DNA of 64,000 nucleotides from Brasilonema sennae CENA114 (lineage in GTDB: Bacteria > Cyanobacteriota > Cyanobacteriia > Cyanobacteriales > Nostocaceae), in assembly GCF_006968745.1 (NCBI RefSeq), contig NZ_CP030118.1, positions 124,001 to 188,000 of the forward strand, written 5' to 3'. A program made the position numbers and the translations under genes. How positions within the stretch are numbered: the first letter of the stretch is position 1; every line of letters starts with the position of its first letter. Shown here in pieces: positions 27,441-38,167 of this stretch. The notes below the pieces were generated by a model. The model worked only from the letters and a program-made list of their open reading frames with translations, had not been told where the DNA came from and ran no database searches.

Positions 27441-28085
27441 TTAATTAGAGCCAAGACTTGCTGGAAATTTTGGAGGTAGAATAACCTTGTCTACTATGTG
27501 AACTACGCCGTTACTAGCTGGAATATCTGCTTGAATGACTTTAGCACCGTTTACGATAACTGTACTGGTCGTAGTGTCAACCAATACTATCACAGGAGAA
27601 CCTTCAACTGTTTTAACTTGTCCAGACGTCAGTTGGCTAGAGGTCACTTGTCCTGGTAGAACGTGATAGCTCACAAGTTTGATCAATTGTTGCTTGTTTT
27701 CTGGTTTGAGAAGCTTTTCAATTGTACCCTTTGGTAAAGCAGCAAAAGCAGCATTCGTTGGAGCAAAGACTGTGTAGGGTCCAAGTTCTGCCATTTGTTG
27801 AGTTAAACCAGCAGCTTGCACTGCCCGTGTTAGCGTTGTAAAAGAAGCCTGAGTGGATGCTAACTGTGCCAGTTCTGCTAGGTTTTTGCTTGCTGTTGGG
27901 GTAGTAGGAGTTTGGGCAATTGGAGGAGCAGATGTAGGAAGATTTGCTGGAGTTGCCGCAGTCTGAGGAGCGGTTGTATGATCTACACTAGGTTGACCAC
28001 AAGCAGATAAAGCAACCAGACTACCCGCACTCATAAGGGTAAACAATGCTTTTCTAAAAATGCTTTTGCTTGCTTTCATACTCAT
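27441..28085 (-). CDS. Fasciclin-domain lipoprotein
   Basis: A 214-residue protein with a lipoprotein signal (basic start, hydrophobic core, lipobox LSAC at about 26-29). A Pro/Thr/Ala-rich linker (about 32-65) leads to one fasciclin (FAS1) domain (about 70-208) with the H1 motif YTVFAPTNAAFAALP and H2-like GVVHIVDKVILPP. FAS1 domains mediate adhesion or carbohydrate contacts at the cell surface. It should be anchored to a membrane, facing the periplasm or exterior. Start may be either of two close Met codons. Confidence 0.92.
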   Translation of the reverse strand: MSMKASKSIFRKALFTLMSAGSLVALSACGQPSVDHTTAPQTAATPANLPTSAPPIAQTPTTPTASKNLAELAQLASTQASFTTLTRAVQAAGLTQQMAELGPYTVFAPTNAAFAALPKGTIEKLLKPENKQQLIKLVSYHVLPGQVTSSQLTSGQVKTVEGSPVIVLVDTTTSTVIVNGAKVIQADIPASNGVVHIVDKVILPPKFPASLGSN

Positions 28086-28732
28086 ATCTCTTCTTATAAG
28101 TATTGTTCCATTAAATTTAGAAAATTTAACAAAAGTTAATAAAGTAACTGATAGTTAGTTGCGTTTATATATCTTAGCCTCTCGACCTTGTTTCTCTTGT
28201 GCCGACAACTAATATGCCAGTTGCGAGGGCAGCTGTGCCGACTTGTAGACGCTCTGCGCGCGCTGATACAGCGAGCAGTTCGCAGCCCTTGTTTACCTCA
28301 GAAAAAAAATAAGGACTGCGAATGACAAAGAGTCCAGCAGGGTGCAGGAGGGGAGCCACTGCACAGGTGAAGCGCACTGCGGTGAGACAGTACCGATGCC
28401 CTAAAGGGTATCCCAACTTGTTGGAAAAGCATTTGTGCAGGACTCAGCATGTGGCGTTTTCTCACTCTCACAGTGACGAACGTTTCCGTTGGGCTTTCCT
28501 TCGGCTAAAGTGTGGCATTTTTCTCCTACTAGTAGTCCACTACATCAACTTTGAGGGGTAGATGAGGTGAAAAAATTCTTACTCTCCCCCTGCTTCCCCG
28601 ACTTCCCCAGCTTGCCTTAACCCCGTAATTTTGGGTTGATCGAGCACTAGGCGACTGGCGTCGCCAAAAACCATAAGGAAAAGATAGGTAATCTTGTACC
28701 GAGAGACGAGTAGTCAGCAAATTCACAGACAA
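28086..28732. other. 647-bp intergenic region with dispersed repeats
   Basis: No gene is visible. The segment about 28180-28560 is GC-rich and carries short palindromes (for example CTGCGGTGAGACAGTACCGATGCCC and CCCTAAAGGG) of the cyanobacterial dispersed type. The right part contains a CTCCCCCTGCTTCCCCGACTTCC-like pyrimidine tract. Confidence 0.5.
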
Positions 28733-30703
<1,971 letters not shown>

Positions 30704-30807
30704 CTAATGGTTGAAAATATCAAAAGACTCAAAAATTCTAGCACAAAAGCCTTGCTGGCGACTTTAGGGCAATTTGAAGAGAAGTTTATGAGGGGACTGT
30801 ACCTAAT

Positions 30808-30835
30808 TAGTTATCAGTTATCAGTTGTCAGTGTT
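30808..30835. repeat. Heptanucleotide (TTATCAG) tandem repeat
   Basis: GTTATCAGTTATCAGTTGTCAGTG is about three units of a 7-base repeat, just before miaA. The same TTATCAG unit recurs at 52260-52290. Confidence 0.8.
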
Positions 30836-30851
30836 TACTCTTCATTGACTA

Positions 30852-31751
30852 ATGACTAAATTAATTGTGATTTGTGGCGCGACGGCGACGGGTAAGTCGG
30901 GATTAGCATTGGATTTGGCGATGCGGCTTGACTCAGTCATTCTGAGTGCAGACTCTCGTCAGGTTTATCGGGAATTTAATATTGGTACGGCGAAACCTAC
31001 AGAAGCTGAACAAAACTTAGTACCGCACTATCTTATAGATATCTGCAACCCGACAAACACTATGACAGTTGCAGACTATCAAGATCAAGCACAGGCGTTA
31101 ATTGCTTCTCGTCCTCATCCCCTCCTGCTGGTTGGTGGGACTGGTTTATACATACGCTCCATCACACAGGGTTTGATAATTCCCAGGGTTGCACCGCACA
31201 AGGAATTGCGATCGCAACTGGAATCTTTGGGTCAAAGGCTATTGTACGATATGTTGCAACAAGTTGACTCGATTGCAGCACAAAAAATTCATCCAAACGA
31301 CTCAGTCCGGACTTTAAGGGCATTGGAGGTATTCTACGTCACTGGTCGCCCAATTTCCGATCAACAAGGAGAAAATCCCCCAAATTATCCGATTTTGCAA
31401 ATTGGTTTGGACTGTGACTCTGCTCACCTTACCCAACGCATCGCACAGCGTACACAGAAGATGATTGCAGATGGTTTAGTCGCGGAGGTGAAATACCTTT
31501 GCCAGAAATATGGAACTGACTTACCTTTGCTGAATACTTTAGGATATCAGGAAATCAAACAACATTTGGCAGGAGATATTTCTTTGGAGGAAGCGAAACA
31601 ATTAACTGTTTTGCACACAAGGCAATTTGCCAAGCGCCAACGGACTTGGTTTAGAGCATATCCTCAAATTGAGTGGTTTGATGTAGAGAGTCCTGATTTA
31701 TTGGATAAAGTTTGGCAGCGGTTGCAAGAGTTCATCGCCAACTGTAGTTGA
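30852..31751 (+). CDS. miaA: tRNA dimethylallyltransferase MiaA
   Basis: A 299-residue enzyme that adds the isopentenyl group to A37 of tRNAs reading UNN codons. Walker-type GATATGKSGLALDLA (about 9-23) binds the pyrophosphate; SADSRQVYREFNIGTAKP and LLVGGTGLYIRSI follow, and TRQFAKRQRTWFR near the end is the tRNA-binding segment. Full length for the family. The ATG lies close to heptanucleotide repeats. MiaA and QueG both modify anticodon loops, but they are far apart here. Confidence 0.95.
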   Translation: MTKLIVICGATATGKSGLALDLAMRLDSVILSADSRQVYREFNIGTAKPTEAEQNLVPHYLIDICNPTNTMTVADYQDQAQALIASRPHPLLLVGGTGLYIRSITQGLIIPRVAPHKELRSQLESLGQRLLYDMLQQVDSIAAQKIHPNDSVRTLRALEVFYVTGRPISDQQGENPPNYPILQIGLDCDSAHLTQRIAQRTQKMIADGLVAEVKYLCQKYGTDLPLLNTLGYQEIKQHLAGDISLEEAKQLTVLHTRQFAKRQRTWFRAYPQIEWFDVESPDLLDKVWQRLQEFIANCS

Positions 31752-31821
31752 GAGTAACCGACGAACTCATAAATAGAAACTTATACCTGAGCACTTTCCT
31801 TTTGATAATGAAATTAGAACA

Positions 31822-32553
31822 ATGAACAATACAATTGTCATCTTATTCTTTCTTTCTCTCTTGCTCAATCTTTTCTTTTTGTTGCTAGTGACTGTATTTC
31901 TGGCCAGAAGAGGAGGAGTTTCATATTTGTCGCAAAAAATACTTCCCAGCAAGTCTGCTCAAAATAATTACTCAGTTTATTATCTACATAAAAAAAGCCA
32001 GTTTGAAATCCTGCCCAAATCAGACTCCGGAATCATTTTCTTGGGAGATAGTTTAACTGATGAAGGCGAATGGGGAGAATTGCTGGAAAATCCGAATCTA
32101 AAAAATCGTGGTATTAGCGCTGACACGACAGATTCTGTTTTAAATCGTCTAAACGCTGTTGTGGCATCTAAACCAAAAAAACTTTTCTTAATGATAGGCA
32201 TCAATGACTTTATCAATGCTCACAAATCTGTCGAACAGACATTAACTGGATACCAGCACCTTTTAACAGAATTGCGAAATCAAACGCCAAACACAAAAGT
32301 CTTTATTCAAAGTGTTTTACCAGTCAACAATCAAGTGACTCGCTATTGGCAAGATAATAAGAACATCTTGCAATTGAATTTGCAGTTGAAAGAAGTGGCA
32401 AAAGAGTTTTCTTATGAGTACATAGATGTTTTCTCTCATTTATCCGATTCGCAGAATCAATTAGATGCTCGATACACACAAGATGGACTGCATTTAAATG
32501 GTCAAGGATATTTAATGTGGAAGCAAGCTATTGAAAAATATGTGAAAGAATAA
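31822..32553 (+). CDS. SGNH/GDSL-family hydrolase, membrane-anchored
   Basis: A 243-residue protein with an N-terminal transmembrane helix (about 6-28). The hydrolase domain shows block I LGDSLTDEGEW (catalytic Ser about 76), block III GINDF (Asn oxyanion), and block V DGLHLNGQGY with the catalytic Asp and His (about 223-226). Relatives are esterases or acetylhydrolases of lipids, sugars or peptidoglycan. The catalytic domain probably faces the periplasm. Substrate unknown. Confidence 0.9.
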   Translation: MNNTIVILFFLSLLLNLFFLLLVTVFLARRGGVSYLSQKILPSKSAQNNYSVYYLHKKSQFEILPKSDSGIIFLGDSLTDEGEWGELLENPNLKNRGISADTTDSVLNRLNAVVASKPKKLFLMIGINDFINAHKSVEQTLTGYQHLLTELRNQTPNTKVFIQSVLPVNNQVTRYWQDNKNILQLNLQLKEVAKEFSYEYIDVFSHLSDSQNQLDARYTQDGLHLNGQGYLMWKQAIEKYVKE

Positions 32554-32598
32554 TTAGTCCTTGATAATTTTTTGGTTGAGGCGTTTCATGAAACCTCT

Positions 32599-32803
32599 CT
32601 AAAGACTATCAGGATCAATACCCATAGCTCGTAATTTTTCTGCAAGTAATTGAGCACGTTGTTCTGCTTGTGAAGCACGCTTATCCCCAGTTTGTACAAC
32701 GATACCATCTTTGTAACACCAACGTAACCAAACATCTTGCCTACCTTCAAATTCTCCTTGCCAGAGAGTTAAATCTAAGCCAACTTGCTCTAGGGTGTCA
32801 GAT
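32599..32803 (-). pseudogene. C-terminal remnant of a Uma2-family (DUF820) nuclease-like gene
   Basis: On the minus strand the frame ending at TAG 32599-32601 reads GLDLTLWQGEFEGRQDVWLR then WCYKDG, a QAEQRAQLLAEKLRAMGIDPDSL-type tail. This is the usual C-terminus of cyanobacterial Uma2-family restriction-like proteins. A TGA lies just upstream in the same frame near 32810 and the catalytic core is missing, so only the last about 68 codons survive. Uma2 genes are highly multiplied in filamentous cyanobacteria and often decay. Confidence 0.75.
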
Positions 32804-32908
32804 CAGAATAGACAATATTGTTCTTGACTCCCGTTTCAGGTGCAATTCTTGTAACAATATGTTTATAGGGAGTCGGCAAAGTAGTTCTCTCCCTTGGAAA
32901 AACCACCT

Positions 32909-34387
32909 ATGCTTACCCAAGATAAACAACAACGCAACTGGAAACCCATCGTCAAGCAATTTGAGGCTGTCGTTGGTAAAAATGGCGTAGTACAACGCCG
33001 CGAGGAACTCATCACATACGAGTGCGATGGACTGACTAGCTATCGCGAACGTCCAGCTGTGGTGGTGTTACCGAGGACGACAGAACAAGTTGCAGAGGTT
33101 GTGAAAATATGCGATCGCCACTCCATCCCCTTCATTGCACGCGGTTCTGGTACGGGTTTATCTGGTGGGGCGTTGCCAGTCGAGAATTGCGTCTTGATTG
33201 TCACTTCTTTAATGCGACAAATACTTAAAGTTGATTTAGAAAATCAGCAAGTTATTGTTCAGCCAGGAGTGATTAACAGTTGGGTAACACAAACTGTGAG
33301 TGGTGCTGGTTTTTACTACGCTCCTGACCCTTCCAGCCAAATCATTTGCTCAATTGGTGGTAATGTCGCAGAAAACTCTGGTGGCGTACATTGTTTAAAA
33401 TACGGTGTCACAACCAACCACGTTTTGGGATTGAAACTTGTCCTTCCTGATGGTTCGATTGTTGATGTGGGGGGACAAATTCCTGAAATGCCTGGTTATG
33501 ACTTAACAGGTTTGTTTGTTGGTTCTGAAGGAACGCTAGGAATTGCTACAGAAATTACGCTGCGAATTCTCAAAACTGCTGAATCAATTTGCGTACTTTT
33601 GGCAGACTTTACGAGTATTGAAGCAGCAGGTGTTAGTGTTTCTGATATCATCAGCGCGGGGATTATTCCTGGTGGTATGGAAATTATGGATAATCTCAGC
33701 ATTAATGCCGTTGAAGATGTGGTGGCAACAAATTGTTATCCCCGCGATTCTGGTGGTATCTTATTAGTAGAAATTGACGGTTTGGCAGTAGAAGTTGCGG
33801 CAAATAAACAGCGGATTGCAGAAATTTGCCAAAAGAATGGTGCACGAAATATCACAATAGCTAGTGACCCAGAACAGCGCTTAAGATTGTGGAAAGGAAG
33901 AAAAGCCGCTTTTGCTGCTGCAGGTCACGTCAGTCCAGATTATTATGTACAAGATGGTGTCATTCCTCGCACTCAGTTACCGTATGTACTAGAACAAATT
34001 GAAGCATTAAGTCAAAAATCTGGGTATCGCATTGCTAACGTATTTCATGCTGGAGATGGGAATCTTCACCCATTGATTCTGTACGATAATTCCATTCCTG
34101 GCGAATTAGAAAAGGTGGAAGAAGTCGGCGGGGAAATTCTCAAGCTATGCGTGAAAGTTGGTGGTAGTATTTCTGGTGAACATGGTATTGGTGCAGACAA
34201 AAAATGTTATATGCCAGAAATGTTCACTGCCACTGATTTAGAAACTATGCAATGGGTACGGCAAGTTTTTAATCCCAAAGGTTTGGCAAATCCAGGTAAG
34301 ATTTTCCCGACACCGCGCACTTGTGGTGAGGCTGCAAACGCTACGGGTGAGATTGCTAAAAAGTTTGAGGGTGTGGAAAAATTTTAG
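32909..34387 (+). CDS. glcD: FAD-linked glycolate oxidase/dehydrogenase subunit GlcD
   Basis: A 492-residue FAD-binding PCMH protein: nucleotide site VARGSGTGLSGGALP-like segment (about 77-92), GGNVAENSGGVHCLKYG, GLFVGSEGTLGIATEI, and C-terminal NVFHAGDGNLHPLILYD and GSISGEHGIGADK that bind substrate and metal. In cyanobacteria this enzyme oxidises glycolate from photorespiration to glyoxylate. ATG at 32909 is preferred over TTG at 32894, which would add five residues. GlcE/GlcF partners are not adjacent. Confidence 0.93.
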   Translation: MLTQDKQQRNWKPIVKQFEAVVGKNGVVQRREELITYECDGLTSYRERPAVVVLPRTTEQVAEVVKICDRHSIPFIARGSGTGLSGGALPVENCVLIVTSLMRQILKVDLENQQVIVQPGVINSWVTQTVSGAGFYYAPDPSSQIICSIGGNVAENSGGVHCLKYGVTTNHVLGLKLVLPDGSIVDVGGQIPEMPGYDLTGLFVGSEGTLGIATEITLRILKTAESICVLLADFTSIEAAGVSVSDIISAGIIPGGMEIMDNLSINAVEDVVATNCYPRDSGGILLVEIDGLAVEVAANKQRIAEICQKNGARNITIASDPEQRLRLWKGRKAAFAAAGHVSPDYYVQDGVIPRTQLPYVLEQIEALSQKSGYRIANVFHAGDGNLHPLILYDNSIPGELEKVEEVGGEILKLCVKVGGSISGEHGIGADKKCYMPEMFTATDLETMQWVRQVFNPKGLANPGKIFPTPRTCGEAANATGEIAKKFEGVEKF

Positions 34388-34828
34388 CTTATACCAAATG
34401 ACGCTCCCACGGCTATGAAAACATCGCGCTGTCGCCGCCTGGGGCGCGGCTACGCCTAACGTTTTCACTTAAAGCCGTGGGATTCTCCCTTCATCCAGTA
34501 GACAATTTTGAATTTTACAGCAATCCTAGATAAGTCGTGAACAAAAAAACGTAGACGCGAAGCGGCTTCCCGCAGGGTAGCGCAAAGGGCGCATAGACGC
34601 AAAGCGGCTTCGGTGCAGGGTAGGGCGCAAAGAAAAGAAAGAGAAGACGAGGAGGGTGTTCACATCCTATTTAGGAAGGGTGTAGATTTTGGATTGATCC
34701 GATGGATTCATCCAGGGCTTGGGAATTTTGGATTTTGGATTACTGACACTCCTGATGTTGTTGCTTTAAGACTGTAACAGCAAATAACTCAAGACATCCT
34801 AAACCATTTTTCTTACAAGCTCTAACTG
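34388..34828. other. 441-bp intergenic region with long palindrome and dispersed repeats
   Basis: CCCACGGCT (34406-34414) and AGCCGTGGG (34473-34481) are perfect complements, with inner AAAAC (34418-34422) / GTTTT (34461-34465). The outer pair resembles an IS200/IS605 right-end hairpin whose loop has been expanded by a GC-rich repeat. Further right, the AGCGGCTTC unit occurs twice (about 34560 and 34602). No gene is visible. Confidence 0.55.
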
Positions 34829-35752
34829 ATGATAAAAGTTACTATTACTCAAATTTGTACATATAGCTTGATAGGGTTAACATCTTTTTTTGCTGTGTTA
34901 AGTACAAATACGCAGGTTTTGACCCAGACAGTAAAAAGCTCCAATATTCCACAAAAATCTCTTCCCTCTGATTTAATTTGGCCCACTCAGGGAATAATTT
35001 CTCAGGGTTTTCGCAAATATCAACATGAAGGAATTGATATCGCAGGAGCAACTGGTACTCCTATTGTTGCTGCTGCATCCGGTACAGTGGTCAAAGCAGG
35101 TTGGAACGAATGGGGATTAGGGAATGTCGTAGTTCTTGAGCATCCCGATGGGACTGTTACAGTTTACGGTCATAATAGCCGCTTTTTGGTGAAACAGGGT
35201 CAACAGGTCAGCCAAGGACAAGTTATTGCAGAAATGGGAACGACAGGTAATAGTACGGCACCTCACCTACACTTTGAGGTGCGTAAAAATCATCGTTTTG
35301 CTGTTGACCCCTTGACGACATTACCATCTTTGATTGCAGGAAAAATTCCACAACAGCAGACTGCAACTCAAGCAAAAGCAAATCACGAAATCAACCAAGT
35401 CTCTGGTACACAGACACCACAGGAAGTTTCATCTTGGCAACCAATTCCAGTGCCTGTTGGATCTCAGATGGCTGATACTAAATGCAATGGCACTACAGTA
35501 ATCGAAGGCGAAACAGCAAATCTTTCTGTGAAAGTCTGTCAGGAAAATGGTCAGTTGTTTTATATTGGGCAATTAAAGCGAGACTCAACCCACCCTGTAC
35601 GCCTTCCTGCTAGGAGTGTTGGCAGTTCTCAGTATCGAGCAGACAATGGTAGTTTTTCCTATATTGTTAGTTCTGACAAAGTAGAAGTTTGGCAAAATGG
35701 TCAGCAAGTACGTTCTGATACTTTTTCCTTTTCAAAGCAGTTTGGGCAATAA
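34829..35752 (+). CDS. M23 (LytM) family metallopeptidase, exported
   Basis: A 307-residue protein with an N-terminal hydrophobic signal (about 10-28). The LytM domain (about 48-162) carries the zinc ligands in HEGIDIAG (H66, D70) and PHLHFEVR (catalytic H146, ligand H148), so it should be an active glycyl-glycine or DD-endopeptidase on peptidoglycan. The C-terminal third (about 205-307) is a separate beta-rich domain with two Cys (CNGTT, VKVCQENG) of unknown role. FtsE-FtsX-type systems activate LytM proteins, but no direct linkage is visible here. Confidence 0.9.
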   Translation: MIKVTITQICTYSLIGLTSFFAVLSTNTQVLTQTVKSSNIPQKSLPSDLIWPTQGIISQGFRKYQHEGIDIAGATGTPIVAAASGTVVKAGWNEWGLGNVVVLEHPDGTVTVYGHNSRFLVKQGQQVSQGQVIAEMGTTGNSTAPHLHFEVRKNHRFAVDPLTTLPSLIAGKIPQQQTATQAKANHEINQVSGTQTPQEVSSWQPIPVPVGSQMADTKCNGTTVIEGETANLSVKVCQENGQLFYIGQLKRDSTHPVRLPARSVGSSQYRADNGSFSYIVSSDKVEVWQNGQQVRSDTFSFSKQFGQ

Positions 35753-35913
35753 GGTAAGATTTTCTATTCTTGTAAATACTACAGATACATTTGCTCTTTT
35801 GGGGCAATGCTGCTTTGGAGTCGGCTCGCCAGAGGCTATGATGCACAGCCACCACCATAATCTTTGATTTGGTGGTCTTGAATTAGTGACGGTACACACG
35901 CTCCCACTAATTA

Positions 35914-35945
35914 ATTTTGAATTTTGAATTTTGAATTTTGAATTT
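35914..35945. repeat. Heptanucleotide (TTTTGAA) tandem repeat
   Basis: About four and a half copies of a TTTTGAA unit lie in the gap after the M23 gene. The rest of the 380-bp gap (35753-36134) shows no gene. Confidence 0.85.
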
Positions 35946-36134
35946 GAGCGGAGCGAGTGACGCTTTACTCACGGCATTGTTCCAGACTTTTGTGACAAAA
36001 ATTATATTTTCTTAATTATGCTACCAGTGAAAATCCTTTACGATAAAGCGTAGTCTAAGTTACATTAGACAGACTCACCAAAAAACGAAGTAAAACTCTG
36101 CATTTGTGAATTTTCCAGTATTAAGGAGCTGACT

Positions 36135-36764
36135 GTGGAATATCTTGCTTATTCTTTGATGGATAGTGCCTACGCAGAGGCGACTAAAGATACAGAATTC
36201 AGTCTTCCAGAATTGAAACTGCCAGAATTGAAACTGAGATTCAACTGGAACAGAAATTTCAAATCTGTGTGGTTAAGTTTCGCGCTCATGGGTACGTTGT
36301 TAGCGATTTTAGCTCAAGCTCAAACAGCTTCAGCCACATACAACGGTCCAGGAAACAAATATTATGTTCAGACAAAAGGCAGTGATCTCTTAGTTCGTAA
36401 AGGTCCTAGCTCATCCACTGCCGTTGTTGCATCTTACCGTAATGGCTCACGACTTCCACGAGTCGTAGCATATAAAAATGGATTTGCAAAGCTATCCAAT
36501 GGTTATTACGTTGGTGCTAATTGGATTAGCAACAAACCTGGCAAAGGCAACACCGGTGGTCCTGGTGTTGGTGGTCCTTACACTTTGAGTTTAGGTTCTC
36601 AAGGTTCTGCTGTAGCAAGACTACAAGAAACTTTAGGACTCACACCTACCGCATATTATGGTCAAATCACAGCAGATGCGGTCAAAAACTATCAGCGAAG
36701 AAATGGTTTACTTGTAGATGGAGTCGCTGGACCACAAACCTTATCTGGTTTGGGAGTGTATTAA
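36135..36764 (+). CDS. SH3-like and peptidoglycan-binding domain protein, paralogue 1
   Basis: A 209-residue protein beginning at GTG (GGAG 9 bases before). A conserved cytoplasmic leader MEYLAYSLMDSAYAEAT is followed by a basic stretch, a transmembrane segment (about 52-68), an SH3-like domain (about 72-130: LLVRKGPSSSTAVVASYRNG) and one PG_binding_1 domain (about 148-205: LGSQGSAVARLQETLG, VDGVAGPQTLSGL). It should tether the envelope to peptidoglycan. The same leader begins the next gene, so the two arose by tandem duplication. Confidence 0.88.
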   Translation: MEYLAYSLMDSAYAEATKDTEFSLPELKLPELKLRFNWNRNFKSVWLSFALMGTLLAILAQAQTASATYNGPGNKYYVQTKGSDLLVRKGPSSSTAVVASYRNGSRLPRVVAYKNGFAKLSNGYYVGANWISNKPGKGNTGGPGVGGPYTLSLGSQGSAVARLQETLGLTPTAYYGQITADAVKNYQRRNGLLVDGVAGPQTLSGLGVY

Positions 36765-37144
36765 TTACAGTATTTTTTGTAAGGCAGGCATTACTCACTA
36801 ATATCTCACAATGTCCATTAGATGGCTTTTCTGAGCGATGCCCATCTTACCATTTGTGGTCTATTTATATGAAACCGCTGTAAAAAAGGATTTTTAGGCT
36901 CACAGACTTTGTATGCAACAAAGCTGTTAGCAACACATATTTTTCTTGGTCAATATTTCCCTGTCTGTTTGAGTCAAGCGGACAGGGATTTTGTTTTTGA
37001 AAAATTCACTTTAATTTCCAATTTCGTTCTAGACTCTGTCACAATTTATATAGACCAGTAAAGTTCTACCTAGACAAAATCTACGGAAGAGCACAACAAA
37101 ACTTCTACACTCACCAAACGACTTTCAGCACAAAGGAGAAGATT
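36765..37144. other. 380-bp gap between the paralogues, with a terminator
   Basis: No gene is visible. TCCCTGTC (36958-36965) and GACAGGGA (36981-36988) form a stem followed by TTTTGTTTTTG, a likely terminator for paralogue 1. A separate promoter for paralogue 2 is implied. Confidence 0.6.
36958..36999 (+). terminator. Intrinsic terminator after SH3/PG-binding paralogue 1
   Basis: An 8-bp GC-rich stem (36958-36965 with 36981-36988) and a T-rich tail. It lies about 190 bases after the stop codon, so it would end a transcript with a long 3' UTR. Confidence 0.65.
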
Positions 37145-38167
37145 GTGGAATATCTTGCTTATTCTCTGATGGATAGTTCATATGCAGCGGTAACTGCAGA
37201 TAGCGAATACCATCTTCCTGAATTTAAACTCACTATTCCAGGGCAAAAATATTTGAAATCTACATGGTTAAGTTTCGCACTAATCACTACCTTATTGGCA
37301 ATTTTCGCCCAATCCCAACCAGCAACAGCCGCCTACTACGGTCCTGGTAGATACTCTGTGAGAACTAACGGTAGCTGTCTTAATATACGTACAGGTCCTA
37401 GTACCTCCTATCGCGCTGCCAAATGTGACTCCAATGGTTCACCATTGCCAAGAGTTGTAGCATATAAGCGTGGATTTGCTCGGTTGTCTACAGGTAATTA
37501 CGTTTCTGCTAAGTGGATTGACACCCGCGCTAAGAAAGAATATACTCTTCGCCGTGTTCCAACACAAGACACTTATAATAATGGGATTGGCGGTAGCATC
37601 ACTCTTAGAAAAGGTTCCCAAGGTGATGCGGTGGCAGAACTTCAAAGAAGTTTGGGCAATGTTTCAGTCACTGGATACTATGGTTCGTTAACTCAAAGAG
37701 CAGTTAGGAACTTTCAGGCAAGAAACGGCTTACGTCCAGATGGAGTCGCGGGACCTGAAACTCTTAGTTATCTTGGGTTCGGGAACATTAGCCGCAGACC
37801 ATCTTTAGATTATCCTCTGTATCCTAACGATGGTTTTGGTGCTAGAGGCTACTCTCCGTATTATAACGACAGCTATAGCCGTAACATAACTTTAAGAAGA
37901 GGCTCCAGAGGTGAAGCTGTGGCAGAACTTCAAAGAGCTTTGGCTAATGTTCCAGTCACTGGATATTACGATTCTTCAACACAAAGAGCAGTCAGAAACT
38001 TCCAGGCAAGTCTTGGTCTTCGTCCAGATGGAGTAGCCAGATCAGAAACTCTAAGTTATCTGGGAGTGGGTAATGTTAGCATAAGACGATATTATCCTGG
38101 AAATTCTGGAAATTATAGCTATTCTGGGTATTCTGGGTATTCTGGTATTAGTGTTGGTGGTCCTTAA
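37145..38167 (+). CDS. SH3-like and double peptidoglycan-binding domain protein, paralogue 2
   Basis: A 340-residue GTG-start protein with the same leader as paralogue 1 (MEYLAYSLMDSSYAAVT), a transmembrane segment (about 42-58), an SH3-like domain (about 67-128, LNIRTGPSTSYRAAKCDSNG) and two PG_binding_1 domains (about 150-215 and 245-312) that are near-copies: LRKGSQGDAVAELQRSLGNV and LRRGSRGEAVAELQRALANV. The tail is Gly/Tyr/Ser-rich (YSGYSGYSG). The second domain is clearly a recent internal duplication. It converges on wecB with a 4-base overlap of coding ends. Confidence 0.88.
   Translation: MEYLAYSLMDSSYAAVTADSEYHLPEFKLTIPGQKYLKSTWLSFALITTLLAIFAQSQPATAAYYGPGRYSVRTNGSCLNIRTGPSTSYRAAKCDSNGSPLPRVVAYKRGFARLSTGNYVSAKWIDTRAKKEYTLRRVPTQDTYNNGIGGSITLRKGSQGDAVAELQRSLGNVSVTGYYGSLTQRAVRNFQARNGLRPDGVAGPETLSYLGFGNISRRPSLDYPLYPNDGFGARGYSPYYNDSYSRNITLRRGSRGEAVAELQRALANVPVTGYYDSSTQRAVRNFQASLGLRPDGVARSETLSYLGVGNVSIRRYYPGNSGNYSYSGYSGYSGISVGGP

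Noticed and set aside
28174..28561. Opposed short frames in the gap before gyrB
   Set aside because: Both lie in dispersed GC-rich repeats and lack any domain or consistent start.
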